Below, one piece after another: positions 1-7,086 of a stretch of DNA of 64,000 bases (position 1 is its first letter; every line of letters begins with the position of its first letter). Under the pieces are notes generated by a model. It saw only the letters and a program-made list of their open reading frames with translations. It ran no database searches and was not told the DNA's origin. This DNA comes from an uncultured Oscillospiraceae bacterium (lineage in GTDB: Bacteria; Bacillota; Clostridia; Oscillospirales; Oscillospiraceae). The DNA is taken from contig CAKTVG010000003.1 of the NCBI GenBank assembly GCA_934622035.1, positions 62,001 to 126,000 of the forward strand. The letters run 5' to 3'. The position numbers were made by a program, and so were the translations under genes.

Positions 1-802
1 GCTCCAGCGCAAAGCAGGCCCAGGAGGTCTGCAAGGCCGAGAGCCACTGCTCCGCCGTCATCGCGTCCGACTCTTCCGCGCTGAAATTGCGCCAGCCGAA
101 TGCCGCACGGTACTTCTGCGCATTCGGGAAGACCGTATCCGCCAGGGTGAGATAGGCATCCTCGTCAATTTCCGTCTCGTTTTCGTCGCGGTAGGTCGTG
201 CTCAGCTCCTCCGTATCGGGATCATACTGCTGATACATGCTGCCGAGCGTCCGCAGCCCCAGCTTACCCTCGGAAAGGGACAGCGCAAGGCGCGTCTCGC
301 CGCTCTCGCCCGCGTTCACGCGAACAAAATCGTTAAAAATATAGGCGTACACGCCGTTGTCCAGATAGGCGGTCGTCTCCGAGAAGGAAATCAGATCCGG
401 CTGGCCATCCTCCGGAATCTGCGAGGCATCGCAGAGCGTCACGCCGTCGTAGGTCTCGTTGATCTCCCAGATCTCATTGCTGGAGAAGAAGCCCGATCCC
501 TGGCAGATCGTGCAGACCAGCTCCAGGCGGCCGTTCTGGTCCAGATCGGCGACCATATAGCTGTAGCTGGCATATTCCTCCGTGCGTACCCACTGCGTGT
601 AATTGTCCGCAAGGATGCGCAGCTGCTCGTCATAGTCCGGCTTGGGCGGTTCGGTTTCGGTGGGCGTCTCAGTCGCGCTTTCGCTGGAAGACGCCGGCGC
701 GCCGGATTCGGTATTCTTCTGGATGTCGTCCATCGTCCCGCAGGCAGCCAGCGCCGCCGCCAGCAGCGCCGCCGCCAGCAGCGCAGTCATTCGTTTCAGC
801 AT
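1..802 (-). CDS. Secreted lipoprotein of unknown function (3' end cut by window edge)
   Basis: About 267 residues are visible before the reading frame leaves the left edge. The protein starts MLKRMTALLAAALLAAALAA with a lipobox-like LAAC, so it should be a lipidated extracellular protein. A Ser/Thr/Pro/Glu-rich linker (about residues 30-52) follows and then a globular domain containing MVADLDQNGRLELV, a phrase typical of Clostridial surface proteins with an EF-hand-like or FG-GAP-like D-x-D-x-N-G-x-x-E loop. The ATG at 802 has GGAGG seven bases upstream. A promoter TTGAAA-17-GATAAT lies at 830-858. Substrate or role cannot be told; the D-x-D-x-N loop suggests calcium binding, which is inference. 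Confidence 0.75.
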   Translation of the reverse strand, partial: MLKRMTALLAAALLAAALAACGTMDDIQKNTESGAPASSSESATETPTETEPPKPDYDEQLRILADNYTQWVRTEEYASYSYMVADLDQNGRLELVCTICQGSGFFSSNEIWEINETYDGVTLCDASQIPEDGQPDLISFSETTAYLDNGVYAYIFNDFVRVNAGESGETRLALSLSEGKLGLRTLGSMYQQYDPDTEELSTTYRDENETEIDEDAYLTLADTVFPNAQKYRAAFGWRNFSAEESDAMTAEQWLSALQTSWACFALE

Positions 803-829
803 AATATCCTCCATTATGGTATTGACTGT

Positions 830-858
830 ATTATCTCACAGAAGCGGCTTTTTTTCAA
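830..858 (-). promoter_or_regulatory. SigA-type promoter of the edge lipoprotein
   Basis: Reading on the minus strand: -35 TTGAAA (853-858), 17-base spacer, -10 GATAAT (830-835), about 25 bases upstream of the start codon at 802. Confidence 0.6.
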
Positions 859-886
859 GTCCAAAACGCGCCCTGTCGGAAACGGC

Positions 887-919
887 AAAAAGAAAAGAGG
901 AAGGGATCCTCCCCTCCTC
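887..919 (-). terminator. Intrinsic terminator after rpmF
   Basis: On the minus strand GAGGAGGGG pairs with CCCTTCCTC (897-919, one mismatch, five-base loop), followed by a T-rich run TTTTCTTTTT (887-896). It sits 19 bases after the rpmF stop. Confidence 0.75.
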
Positions 920-937
920 ATCTCTCTTGTTCATGAA

Positions 938-1126
938 TTACTTCGCTTCTGCAGCAGGAAGAACCTCGCGGCCATTGTAGGTACCGCAGTTCTTGCAAGC
1001 TCTGTGAGGCAGACGCGCCTCGCCGCACTTCGGGCAAGCAACAACGCCGGGCACGGAGAGCTTCCAGTGAGAGCTACGTCTCTTATCCCGTCTTGCCTTG
1101 GAAACTTTACATTTTGGAACAGCCAT
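938..1126 (-). CDS. rpmF: 50S ribosomal protein L32 (bL32)
   Basis: A 62-residue basic protein starting MAVPKCKVSKARRDKRRSSH, the usual bL32 opening. Two CxxC pairs (CPKCG near residue 36 and CKNCG near 49) form the zinc ribbon, so this is the zinc-binding form. The ATG at 1126 is preferred over an in-frame GTG at 1135 because AGGAGG sits eight bases upstream of the ATG and would touch the GTG. It lies 40 bases downstream of the yceD-type gene; the yceD-rpmF pair is widespread in bacteria. It assembles into the large ribosomal subunit near the peptidyl transferase entrance region. Confidence 0.97.
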   Translation of the reverse strand: MAVPKCKVSKARRDKRRSSHWKLSVPGVVACPKCGEARLPHRACKNCGTYNGREVLPAAEAK

Positions 1127-1166
1127 GAATGACACCTCCTTGGTCAGATGCTTTGAGCATAAAACT

Positions 1167-1673
1167 TTATTTCTTATCCTTCAACAGCTGCCCAAGGACA
1201 GCCAAACGGGGATCCGTTTCGGGACGGCACGCACAGGGGCCGTCGTTCAGATTCTTGCCGCAGCGGCAGCACAGGCCCTTGCAGTCCGGGCGGCACAGCA
1301 GCTTGGAATCCATATTCAGCACAAACGCAGTAGTGAGGATTTCGTCCAGATCGGCCTTGTCCTCCTGCAAAAGGAAGGTCCACTCATCCGCCGTATCCTC
1401 GTCCTCCAGCTCCCGCACCAGCACTGCCTCCACGGGATAGGAAACCTCACGCAGGAACTCCGTCGCGCAGCGGTCACAGGCGGCATGCAGCGTGGTGGAA
1501 ATCTCCGCCCGCAGCATCAGCACCCCGGCAACGTTTCTTACCGTTCCCTCGGCGCGAACCGGCTCGGAAACCGGATAGCTCCCGCCGAATTGCAGCTCGT
1601 GCAGATCCAGCTCCGTGCGGAAGGGCAGTTCGCTGTCCGGCGTTTGAATGATCTTTGACAAATCAAGCAGCAT
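1167..1673 (-). CDS. yceD: YceD/DUF177 family protein
   Basis: A 168-residue acidic protein starting MLLDLSKIIQTPDSELPFRT. Family hallmarks are visible: a central CDRCATEF motif and a cysteine-rich C-terminal part CRPDCKGLCCRCGKNLNDGP. In other bacteria YceD is linked to 23S rRNA accumulation and is co-transcribed with rpmF, as here. The start at 1673 is preferred: it has GGGGA at a suitable distance and lies about 27 bases after the predicted transcription start, whereas an in-frame ATG at 1691 would sit almost on it. Biochemical activity is unknown; the Cys pairs suggest zinc binding. Confidence 0.9.
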   Translation of the reverse strand: MLLDLSKIIQTPDSELPFRTELDLHELQFGGSYPVSEPVRAEGTVRNVAGVLMLRAEISTTLHAACDRCATEFLREVSYPVEAVLVRELEDEDTADEWTFLLQEDKADLDEILTTAFVLNMDSKLLCRPDCKGLCCRCGKNLNDGPCACRPETDPRLAVLGQLLKDKK

Positions 1674-1706
1674 AGCGATCCCCTGTTCCATAGTCGTGCA
1701 GGAGAT

Positions 1707-1735
1707 ATTATAACGTCCTTTCTCCCGTTTGTCAA
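1707..1735 (-). promoter_or_regulatory. Consensus SigA promoter for yceD-rpmF
   Basis: Perfect hexamers on the minus strand: TTGACA (1730-1735), 17-base spacer, TATAAT (1707-1712). It predicts a short leader of under 30 bases for yceD. Confidence 0.9.
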
Positions 1736-1825
1736 ACCCTTTTTCATTTTTTTCTCCGAAAAAGTGCTTGACTTTCGCAATCTTCTGCGGCATAGTATAA
1801 GAAAATGCTTTCCGGGGGAAGTTTT

Positions 1826-2776
1826 GTGAAGGAATTGACGATTGGGCGCAATGATGCAGGCCAGCGGCTGGACCGTTTTCTGGCAAAGGCCGTGCCGCTG
1901 CTGCCCGCCTCGCTCGCGCAGAAATATATCCGCCTCAAGCGCATCAAGCTGGGCGGCAAGCGCGTCAGCCGGGATACGCGCCTGAACGAGGGCGACGTAT
2001 TGCAGCTTTATATCAACGATGAATTTTTCGACACGCCCTCGCAGGAAAACGCCTATCTGACCGTCAGTGCGCCGAAGCTCAATATTCTCTATGAGGACGA
2101 GAACATTCTCCTCGTGGACAAGCGCCCCGGTCTGGCCGTTCATCCGCACGACGGCGCGGAATACGGCAAAACGCTGATTGACCACATTCAGGCCTATCTC
2201 TATGCCAAACGCGAGTGGCGTCCCCGCGAGGAAAACGCCTTCACCCCTGCGCTCTGCAACCGCATCGATCGCAACACCGGCGGCATTGTCATCGCCGCAA
2301 AAAATGCGGAGGCGCTGCGCATTCTCAATCAGAAAATCAAGGACCGGGAGATCGACAAACGCTATCTCGCCATCGTCGAGGGAACGCCGAAGCCGAAGGA
2401 CGGCGTCCTGAAGGGCTATTTATTCAAGGACGCCGTGAAAAACCGCGTCTATGTGACGGATGCACCGCAAACCGGCGCAAAGTCCTGCGAGACGCGCTAC
2501 CGCACGCTGCAAAGCAAGAACGGTCTGTCCCTGGTGGAATGTGAGCTGGTCACCGGCCGCACACACCAGATTCGCGCACAGTTTGCTCACGCCGGACACC
2601 CTCTGCTGGGCGACGGAAAATACGGCAAGCTGGACAAGCGCTATGAGCGCAGCTACCAGGCGCTCTATTCCTACAGGCTCACCTTCCGCTTCACCACAGA
2701 TGCAGGCATTCTCGCCTACTTGAACGGGAAGCAGTTCGAGGTAGCCCAAGTCGATTTTGTCCAAGAGTACTTTTAA
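1826..2776 (+). CDS. RluA family pseudouridine synthase
   Basis: About 316 residues. An S4 RNA-binding domain occupies roughly residues 10-65 (QRLDRFLAKAVPLLPASLAQ onward, ending in GDVLQLYI), followed by the catalytic domain with the RluA signature NRIDRNTGGIVIAA near residue 147, whose Asp is the nucleophile. It converts uridine to pseudouridine in rRNA or tRNA; the target position cannot be assigned (RluC/RluD-like architecture). A GTG start at 1826 is chosen because GGGGGAA sits just upstream; the in-frame ATG at 1805 lacks a ribosome binding site and is close to the likely transcription start. The gene stands alone on the plus strand and ends in a good terminator. Confidence 0.93.
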   Translation: MKELTIGRNDAGQRLDRFLAKAVPLLPASLAQKYIRLKRIKLGGKRVSRDTRLNEGDVLQLYINDEFFDTPSQENAYLTVSAPKLNILYEDENILLVDKRPGLAVHPHDGAEYGKTLIDHIQAYLYAKREWRPREENAFTPALCNRIDRNTGGIVIAAKNAEALRILNQKIKDREIDKRYLAIVEGTPKPKDGVLKGYLFKDAVKNRVYVTDAPQTGAKSCETRYRTLQSKNGLSLVECELVTGRTHQIRAQFAHAGHPLLGDGKYGKLDKRYERSYQALYSYRLTFRFTTDAGILAYLNGKQFEVAQVDFVQEYF

Positions 2777-2785
2777 GAAGGCAAA

Positions 2786-2821
2786 GCCCTCTGCGAACAA
2801 ATGGTTCGCAGAGGGCGTTTT
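2786..2821 (+). terminator. Intrinsic terminator after the pseudouridine synthase
   Basis: GCCCTCTGCGAAC (2786-2798) pairs perfectly with GTTCGCAGAGGGC (2804-2816), followed by GTTTTT. The stem also faces the end of the convergent bactofilin gene but has a poorer T run in that direction. Confidence 0.85.
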
Positions 2822-3568
2822 TCAGATTTTTACCTGTTCCTTCACCTTTCCACCGTCAAGGATTTCAAGTGTGCCGGTATACTCCACACGGCCGATCTCG
2901 CACTTTTTGCCGATGGTGACGTTTTTGCCGCGGACGACCTCCGCCTTTGTGTATTCCAGCTGCACGGTGTCGCCCTCGATGGTCCCGGCCTTCAGGCTGC
3001 CGCGATGGATACCGAAGGTGAAATGCTCCTGCTTGACCGTGATGCTGCTGCATCCGATGTCTCCGACCTCGGAATCACCCGAAGCGGAAATGACGATCGT
3101 CTCCGCATTCAGCAGGCCGCCGATTTTCACGCCGCCGCTGCAAGCGAAGCTCTCGGCATTCACATCGCCGCCACAGCGCAGGCCGCCGGAAATCTTCAGC
3201 TCCTTTGCCTCCACCTTTCCCTCGACGGTGCAGCCGCCGGAAACTTTTGCGCTGCCGAGCTTTGCATCGCCCTCGCACTTGAGGCTGCCGGAAATCACCG
3301 CGGTTTCGGAGATTTCAAGGCTTCCCTCCACTCTGGTGCTGCCGGAGATTTTTGCCGTCTCCGCGCTCAGATTGCCCGAAACCTTCAGCCCGCCGGAGAC
3401 ATGCATTTCGCCGCAGGCAAGATCGTCCGTGGTCTTTACCCCGCCCGAAACGCCCAGGCGGTCGCACTGCACGTCTCCCGTCATTTTTGCGCCGCCGCTG
3501 ACGCTGATCTCTCCATATTCGCCCCCGGCGATCTCGCCGGACGCGGAGCAATGATAATTCTGTTTCAT
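2822..3568 (-). CDS. Bactofilin-like polymer-forming protein (YhbE/YhbF type)
   Basis: A 248-residue protein of roughly 19-residue repeats built on ISGG/VSGG turns (for example ISVSGGAKMTGDVQC, LKISGGLRCGGDVNAESFAC), the pattern of a right-handed beta-helix as in bactofilins (DUF583). Bactofilins self-assemble without nucleotide into filaments on the inner face of the membrane. No membrane segment or signal peptide is seen. The start codon overlaps the stop of the upstream YhbD-type gene by four bases (ATGA), so translation is coupled. The B. subtilis yhbDEF locus has the same neighbours, and its bactofilins have been tied to flagellar motility; the role here is unknown. The N- and C-terminal ends (MKQNYHCSASG, KVKEQVKI) are not repeated. 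Confidence 0.85.
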   Translation of the reverse strand: MKQNYHCSASGEIAGGEYGEISVSGGAKMTGDVQCDRLGVSGGVKTTDDLACGEMHVSGGLKVSGNLSAETAKISGSTRVEGSLEISETAVISGSLKCEGDAKLGSAKVSGGCTVEGKVEAKELKISGGLRCGGDVNAESFACSGGVKIGGLLNAETIVISASGDSEVGDIGCSSITVKQEHFTFGIHRGSLKAGTIEGDTVQLEYTKAEVVRGKNVTIGKKCEIGRVEYTGTLEILDGGKVKEQVKI

Positions 3569-3945
3569 AATTCTACTCCTTTCAGGTATTCCAATAAATC
3601 CACTTCTTTTTCGCCCTCTGTGATGCGCACGCTGCGAAGCTCCTCCACACGGAAGCTGCGTGCGCTATAGCGATCCTCCACGACCAGCCGCCGCACCGGC
3701 TGCTTTTCCTTCGCGGGGTGCAGCTCCTGTGCCAGCTTATCCAGCCGGTCAGAGCGCGAGAGAATCAGCTCGATGCGCGGGCAGATCTGCTGCCGGTAGA
3801 AAAACGTCTCCTGCCCCGTCGTCGTCGAGCGCCGCAGAAACCAGTCCTCCGGAATCAGGCCCATCCGTTTCCAGCGGTACAGTGCGCCGTAGGAAATGCC
3901 GTATTGGGCCAGCAGCTCGCGCTTGGAAATCAGATCCTCCTCCAT
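3565..3945 (-). CDS. yhbD: YhbD-type MerR-like DNA-binding protein (DUF4004)
   Basis: 126 residues. The first 60 or so form a MerR-like winged helix: LISKRELLAQYGISYGALYR as helix-turn-helix, then FLRRSTTTGQETFFYRQQ as wing. The C-terminal half (VRRLVVEDRYSARSFRVEEL) has no recognised ligand domain. The ATG at 3945 has GGAGGTGA at ideal distance. The gene is the first of a two-gene operon with a bactofilin-like protein. Its own promoter has palindromes both in the -35/-10 spacer and across the leader, so autoregulation is likely (inference). The family is conserved in spore formers but its function has not been settled. Confidence 0.85.
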   Translation of the reverse strand: MEEDLISKRELLAQYGISYGALYRWKRMGLIPEDWFLRRSTTTGQETFFYRQQICPRIELILSRSDRLDKLAQELHPAKEKQPVRRLVVEDRYSARSFRVEELRSVRITEGEKEVDLLEYLKGVEL

Positions 3946-3958
3946 TGCCTCACCTCCC

Positions 3959-4006
3959 GTAACATTGTTACGCCAACATAATAGCATAACATTGTTACGA
4001 TGTCAA
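3959..4006 (-). promoter_or_regulatory. yhbD promoter with two palindromic operators
   Basis: On the minus strand: -35 TTGACA (4001-4006), 17-base spacer, -10 TATTAT (3978-3983). Inside the spacer is TAACAATGTTA (plus-strand copy 3987-3998); a near-identical full palindrome GTAACATTGTTAC lies at 3959-3971 between the transcription start and the ribosome binding site. Centres are 27-28 bases apart, on one helical face within error. MerR-family regulators classically bind such spacer palindromes. Confidence 0.75.
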
Positions 4007-4010
4007 GCAC

Positions 4011-4045
4011 AAAAAAATGCTTCTTCTTTCGAAGAAGCATTTTTT
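4011..4045 (-). terminator. Intrinsic terminator of the pepF operon (bidirectional shape)
   Basis: GCTTCTTC (4019-4026) pairs with GAAGAAGC (4031-4038) around a four-base loop, flanked by A runs on one side and T runs on the other. It directly follows the 88-residue gene on the minus strand and insulates the yhbD promoter next to it. Confidence 0.85.
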
Positions 4046-4046
4046 C

Positions 4047-4313
4047 CTATACGTTTTCTTCCAGCCAACGCTTCATATCCGCGCGGCCCTCCTCCGACAT
4101 GGGAAAGGTGCGCTCCTGCTCCATCTCGCTGAGCTCGTAGCACAGCTCGCCGTGCCAGAACTCGCAGTGGATGGTGCTGGCCTCCATGTCCACCTCGTGC
4201 TTGGTAAGCCAGACAACGGTGGGCACGATCCGAAAGCGCAGAAGCCCGCAGCTTCCGGTGAAGCTGTTGTCATTGGCAAAGGTGTGCAGAGTCGGAATGA
4301 AAATCTCGGCCAT
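4047..4313 (-). CDS. Conserved hypothetical protein, 88 residues
   Basis: A soluble-looking protein starting MAEIFIPTLHTFANDNSFTG with no signal peptide or membrane helix. Visible features are a hydrophobic strand-like segment LLRFRIVPTVVWL (residues 24-36) and an acidic C-terminal part ending KRWLEENV. It begins three bases after the pepF stop and ends at a terminator, so it is the last gene of a pepF operon. No family function is recognised. Codon use matches its neighbours, which supports a real gene. Confidence 0.75.
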   Translation of the reverse strand: MAEIFIPTLHTFANDNSFTGSCGLLRFRIVPTVVWLTKHEVDMEASTIHCEFWHGELCYELSEMEQERTFPMSEEGRADMKRWLEENV

Positions 4314-4316
4314 TTT

Positions 4317-6122
4317 TTATTCCTGCATCAGGGCGTCCATCTCGTCGATCAGCTCGCCGAAGAGGGACAGCGCCTCCTCCACCGGAGCCGTCGTGCTCAT
4401 ATCCACGCCTGCGCCGCGCAGCAGGTCGATCGGGCTCTTGCTGCATCCGCCGGAGAGGAAGCCGAGGTAATCCTTCACCGCGCTCTCACCCTCGCGCAGG
4501 ATGCGGCGGGACAGAGCAATCGCAGCGGCGTAGCCGGTGGCATACTGGAAGACATAGTAGTTGTAGTAGAAATGCGGAATGCGCATCCACTCCATGTCGA
4601 TTTCGTCATCGAGGACGATCTTTTCGCCGAAATACAGGCGGTTCAGGCGGCGATACTCCGCATTCAGGACGTCCGGTGTAAGGCTGGTGCCCTCCTGTGC
4701 CATCCTGCCGATGTTCAGCTCAAACTCCGCGAACATGGTCTGGCGGTACAGGGTGGTGCGGAACTGCTCGAGGAAGTGGTTAATGAGGTAGGCACGTTCC
4801 TTCTTGTCCGTGGTCTTGCCCAGCAGGTATTCCATGAGCAGCGCCTCGTTGCAGGTGGAGGCAACCTCCGCCACGAAGATGACATAGTTGGCATCGAGCG
4901 GCGTCTGGTTGTGGTTGGACAGATAGGAATGCAGCGCATGGCCCATCTCGTGCGCCAGGGTAAACTGGCTGTCCAGCGTGCCGGTATAGTTCAGCAGGAC
5001 GAAGGGATGCACCTTTGCGCCCGCGGAATATGCGCCGGAGCGCTTGCCGGCGTTTTCATAAACGTCGATCCAGCGGTTGTCAAAGCCCTCCTTGAGGATC
5101 TTGCGGTAGCCGTCGCCCAGCGGTGCAAGCGCGTCATAGACGGTCTGCTTTGCCTCGTCGATGGTTGCCTTCTTGTCAACGCCCTCGACCAGCGGGGTGT
5201 AGAGGTCGTACATATGCAGCTCATCAACGCCGAGCAGCTTCTTGCGCAGATCGACATAGCGGTACATCTTGTCCAGATTCTTGTGAACCGCCTCGATCAG
5301 GTTGGTGTAAACCTCCGTCGGGACGTTGGTCGCATCCAAGGAAGCCTCCATAGAGGAGCCGTACTTTCTCGCCTGAGCGAAGAACTGAAGCTGCTTGACC
5401 TGTGCAGACAGAACGGCGGAGATGGTGTTCTTATAGCTGCCGTAGGTGTGGTAGAGGTTTTCAAACGCGCTTTTGCGCAGAGTGCGGTCGCTGCTCTCCA
5501 TGTAGGAAATGTAGGTGCCCTGAGAGAGCGGATGACGGTTGCCCTCGGAATCGACGGCATCGGGGAAGGTGACGTCGGCGTCGTTGAACATGCCGTAGAT
5601 CGTGTCGGGCGCGTTGGCCATTTCGCCCGCTGCGGCAAGAAGCTTTTCCTCCGCGGGAGAGAGCACATGCGCACGGCGGCGGCGAATGTTGTGCAGATAC
5701 CAGCGGTAGCGCTCCAGCTCCGGCTCCTCGGCATAGAACTTTTCCATCGTCTCATCGGTGATCTCCATGATCTCCGGCGTGGAGAAGCTGGATGCGGAAT
5801 CCACCGCAACAATCACGCTCATCAGATTGCCGACCATCGCCTGATACTTGGAAACTCTGGCATCCTCGTCGGAGCGGCGCATGGCGTAATTTGCCAGCGC
5901 GTCGGTCAGCACTGCCAGCTCCTCAGTCAGCTTCATAAACGCAAGCAGCTCCCTGGCAGAGCCGCCGAGCTTCCCGGCATAGGCAGCCAGCACAGGGATC
6001 AGATCCTTTTCCTTTTGCAGGTCTGCTTCCCACAGCTCGTCGGTCGCATAAATATCATGAATCGCCCACTTGTCCTGCTCCGCGATTTCAGAGCGCTCGC
6101 GAATTTTCTTTGTTTCAGCCAT
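4317..6122 (-). CDS. pepF: Oligoendopeptidase F
   Basis: 601 residues, the normal length for M3B zinc peptidases. The zinc site is FTLAHEMGHALHSYLSNH (HExxH near residue 392) with the third ligand in VAEVASTCNE about 25 residues later. Such cytosolic enzymes cut peptides of roughly 7-17 residues. The start ATGGCTGAAACAAAG at 6122 has GGAGG ten bases upstream and its own promoter. It heads a two-gene unit with the 88-residue protein. Roles ascribed to the family include peptide recycling and processing of signal-peptide fragments; nothing here narrows it further. Confidence 0.96.
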   Translation of the reverse strand: MAETKKIRERSEIAEQDKWAIHDIYATDELWEADLQKEKDLIPVLAAYAGKLGGSARELLAFMKLTEELAVLTDALANYAMRRSDEDARVSKYQAMVGNLMSVIVAVDSASSFSTPEIMEITDETMEKFYAEEPELERYRWYLHNIRRRRAHVLSPAEEKLLAAAGEMANAPDTIYGMFNDADVTFPDAVDSEGNRHPLSQGTYISYMESSDRTLRKSAFENLYHTYGSYKNTISAVLSAQVKQLQFFAQARKYGSSMEASLDATNVPTEVYTNLIEAVHKNLDKMYRYVDLRKKLLGVDELHMYDLYTPLVEGVDKKATIDEAKQTVYDALAPLGDGYRKILKEGFDNRWIDVYENAGKRSGAYSAGAKVHPFVLLNYTGTLDSQFTLAHEMGHALHSYLSNHNQTPLDANYVIFVAEVASTCNEALLMEYLLGKTTDKKERAYLINHFLEQFRTTLYRQTMFAEFELNIGRMAQEGTSLTPDVLNAEYRRLNRLYFGEKIVLDDEIDMEWMRIPHFYYNYYVFQYATGYAAAIALSRRILREGESAVKDYLGFLSGGCSKSPIDLLRGAGVDMSTTAPVEEALSLFGELIDEMDALMQE

Positions 6123-6148
6123 CTTGCTACCTCCATTTGTTTTTCTTT

Positions 6149-6177
6149 ATTCTAGCACAGCGAAACGGATTTCTCAA
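6149..6177 (-). promoter_or_regulatory. SigA-type promoter of pepF
   Basis: TTGAGA (6172-6177), 17-base spacer, TAGAAT (6149-6154) on the minus strand, 27 bases before the pepF start. Confidence 0.7.
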
Positions 6178-6178
6178 C

Positions 6179-6209
6179 AAAAAAATACCTGCCGTTTCGG
6201 CAGGTATTT
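6179..6209 (-). terminator. Intrinsic terminator after the ferredoxin gene
   Basis: AAATACCTGCCG (6183-6194) pairs perfectly with CGGCAGGTATTT (6198-6209) around a three-base loop, followed on the minus strand by seven T residues. Confidence 0.92.
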
Positions 6210-6215
6210 GGGAAT

Positions 6216-6608
6216 TCAGCTTTCGGTGATTTCCAGCACTTCCATCGGGCAGGCTTTGACGCAGATGCCGCAGGCGATGCACTTGGAGGCATTCGTCATC
6301 TCCGGCTCGAAGACAATCACGCCGAAGGGGCAGGCTTCCTTGCACTTGCCGCAGCCGACGCACAGCTTCTTATTGATCATGTACACGCCCGTCTTGGGAT
6401 TCTGCATAATTGCGCCATGCTCACAGGCCGCGGCGCACTTGCCGCACTGCACGCAGGTCATCGGACGGACCTTCCCGGCGCGCTCAACAATCTGCACGCA
6501 GGACTTATCGGGATGGAACTCCTTATAGAACGCATTGGAGCAGGCACGGACGCATTCCAGGCAGGCCATGCACTGCGAGCCCTTTTTCACGGTCAGTTTT
6601 TTCATCAT
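6216..6608 (-). CDS. Four-cluster 4Fe-4S ferredoxin-type protein
   Basis: 130 residues with four CxxCxxCxxxC motifs: CMACLECVRAC (about 13-23), CVQCGKCAAAC (about 52), CVGCGKCKEAC (about 82) and CIACGICVKAC (about 109). The layout resembles the electron-transfer subunits of the HycB/CooF/DmsB family rather than a small two-cluster ferredoxin. It probably moves electrons between cytosolic oxidoreductases. There is no partner enzyme beside it: it has its own promoter and terminator. Two adjacent ATGs (6608, 6605) are possible; AAGGGGA precedes both. Confidence 0.9.
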   Translation of the reverse strand: MMKKLTVKKGSQCMACLECVRACSNAFYKEFHPDKSCVQIVERAGKVRPMTCVQCGKCAAACEHGAIMQNPKTGVYMINKKLCVGCGKCKEACPFGVIVFEPEMTNASKCIACGICVKACPMEVLEITES

Positions 6609-6638
6609 GGTTTCCCCTTCGCAAGAAATTTCCTGCTT

Positions 6639-6667
6639 ATTATATCAGACTAACTTGAGGGAATCAA
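6639..6667 (-). promoter_or_regulatory. SigA-type promoter of the ferredoxin gene
   Basis: TTGATT (6662-6667), 17-base spacer, TATAAT (6639-6644) on the minus strand, about 30 bases before the start codon. Confidence 0.75.
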
Positions 6668-6758
6668 CCATGATTCTGTTTTTATCGATATTTTCTGTAA
6701 TGATTTCTCAAAAAGCGGAAACACTAGGAAAGCACTCTTTTATGAATTGGAGGATCTT

Positions 6759-7049
6759 ATGAAACGCATTTTTGTAATCGGCCTTGTACTCTTACTGACG
6801 CTGAGTCTTCTGACCGGCTGCAAGGGCAAGGGCAATGTCTCTGACAATTCCGACGGCATGATCACCGAGGAGCCCACGAGCACCACGCCTATGAGCACGA
6901 GCGGCTCTTCCGCGCCGACGGACACCGGCCGTCCTTCCGAGAGCATGACGCCCGGCAGCTCCGACGGTATGTCGGAAAACGGCACGATGACTGAGCCGGA
7001 CATGACGGATTCGGATATCGTCGCCCCCAGCGGAAGAAGTATTCGCTGA
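6759..7049 (+). CDS. Small Ser/Thr/Met-rich lipoprotein
   Basis: 96 residues starting MKRIFVIGLVLLLTLSLLTG followed by Cys, a clear lipoprotein signal peptide with lipobox LLTGC. The rest is low complexity (many S, T, P, G, M, D, E) with no recognisable fold, such as TSTTPMSTSGSSAPTDTG. GGAGG lies just upstream of the ATG. Expected to be anchored outside the membrane; it may be a linker-like or wall-embedded peptide. Convergent with the SipL-type gene. Function unknown. Confidence 0.75.
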   Translation: MKRIFVIGLVLLLTLSLLTGCKGKGNVSDNSDGMITEEPTSTTPMSTSGSSAPTDTGRPSESMTPGSSDGMSENGTMTEPDMTDSDIVAPSGRSIR

Positions 7050-7055
7050 GTCAAA

Positions 7056-7077
7056 GGCTCTGGCAAACGCCAGAGCC
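7056..7077. terminator. Hairpin between convergent genes
   Basis: GGCTCTGGC (7056-7064) pairs with GCCAGAGCC (7069-7077), loop AAAC. T runs are short in both directions, so a modest bidirectional terminator is likely. Confidence 0.6.
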
Positions 7078-7086
7078 ATTGATCTT

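Noticed and set aside
1805..1826. ATG at 1805 as start of the pseudouridine synthase
   Set aside because: No ribosome binding site precedes it and it lies close to the expected transcription start, whereas the GTG at 1826 has GGGGGAA just upstream.
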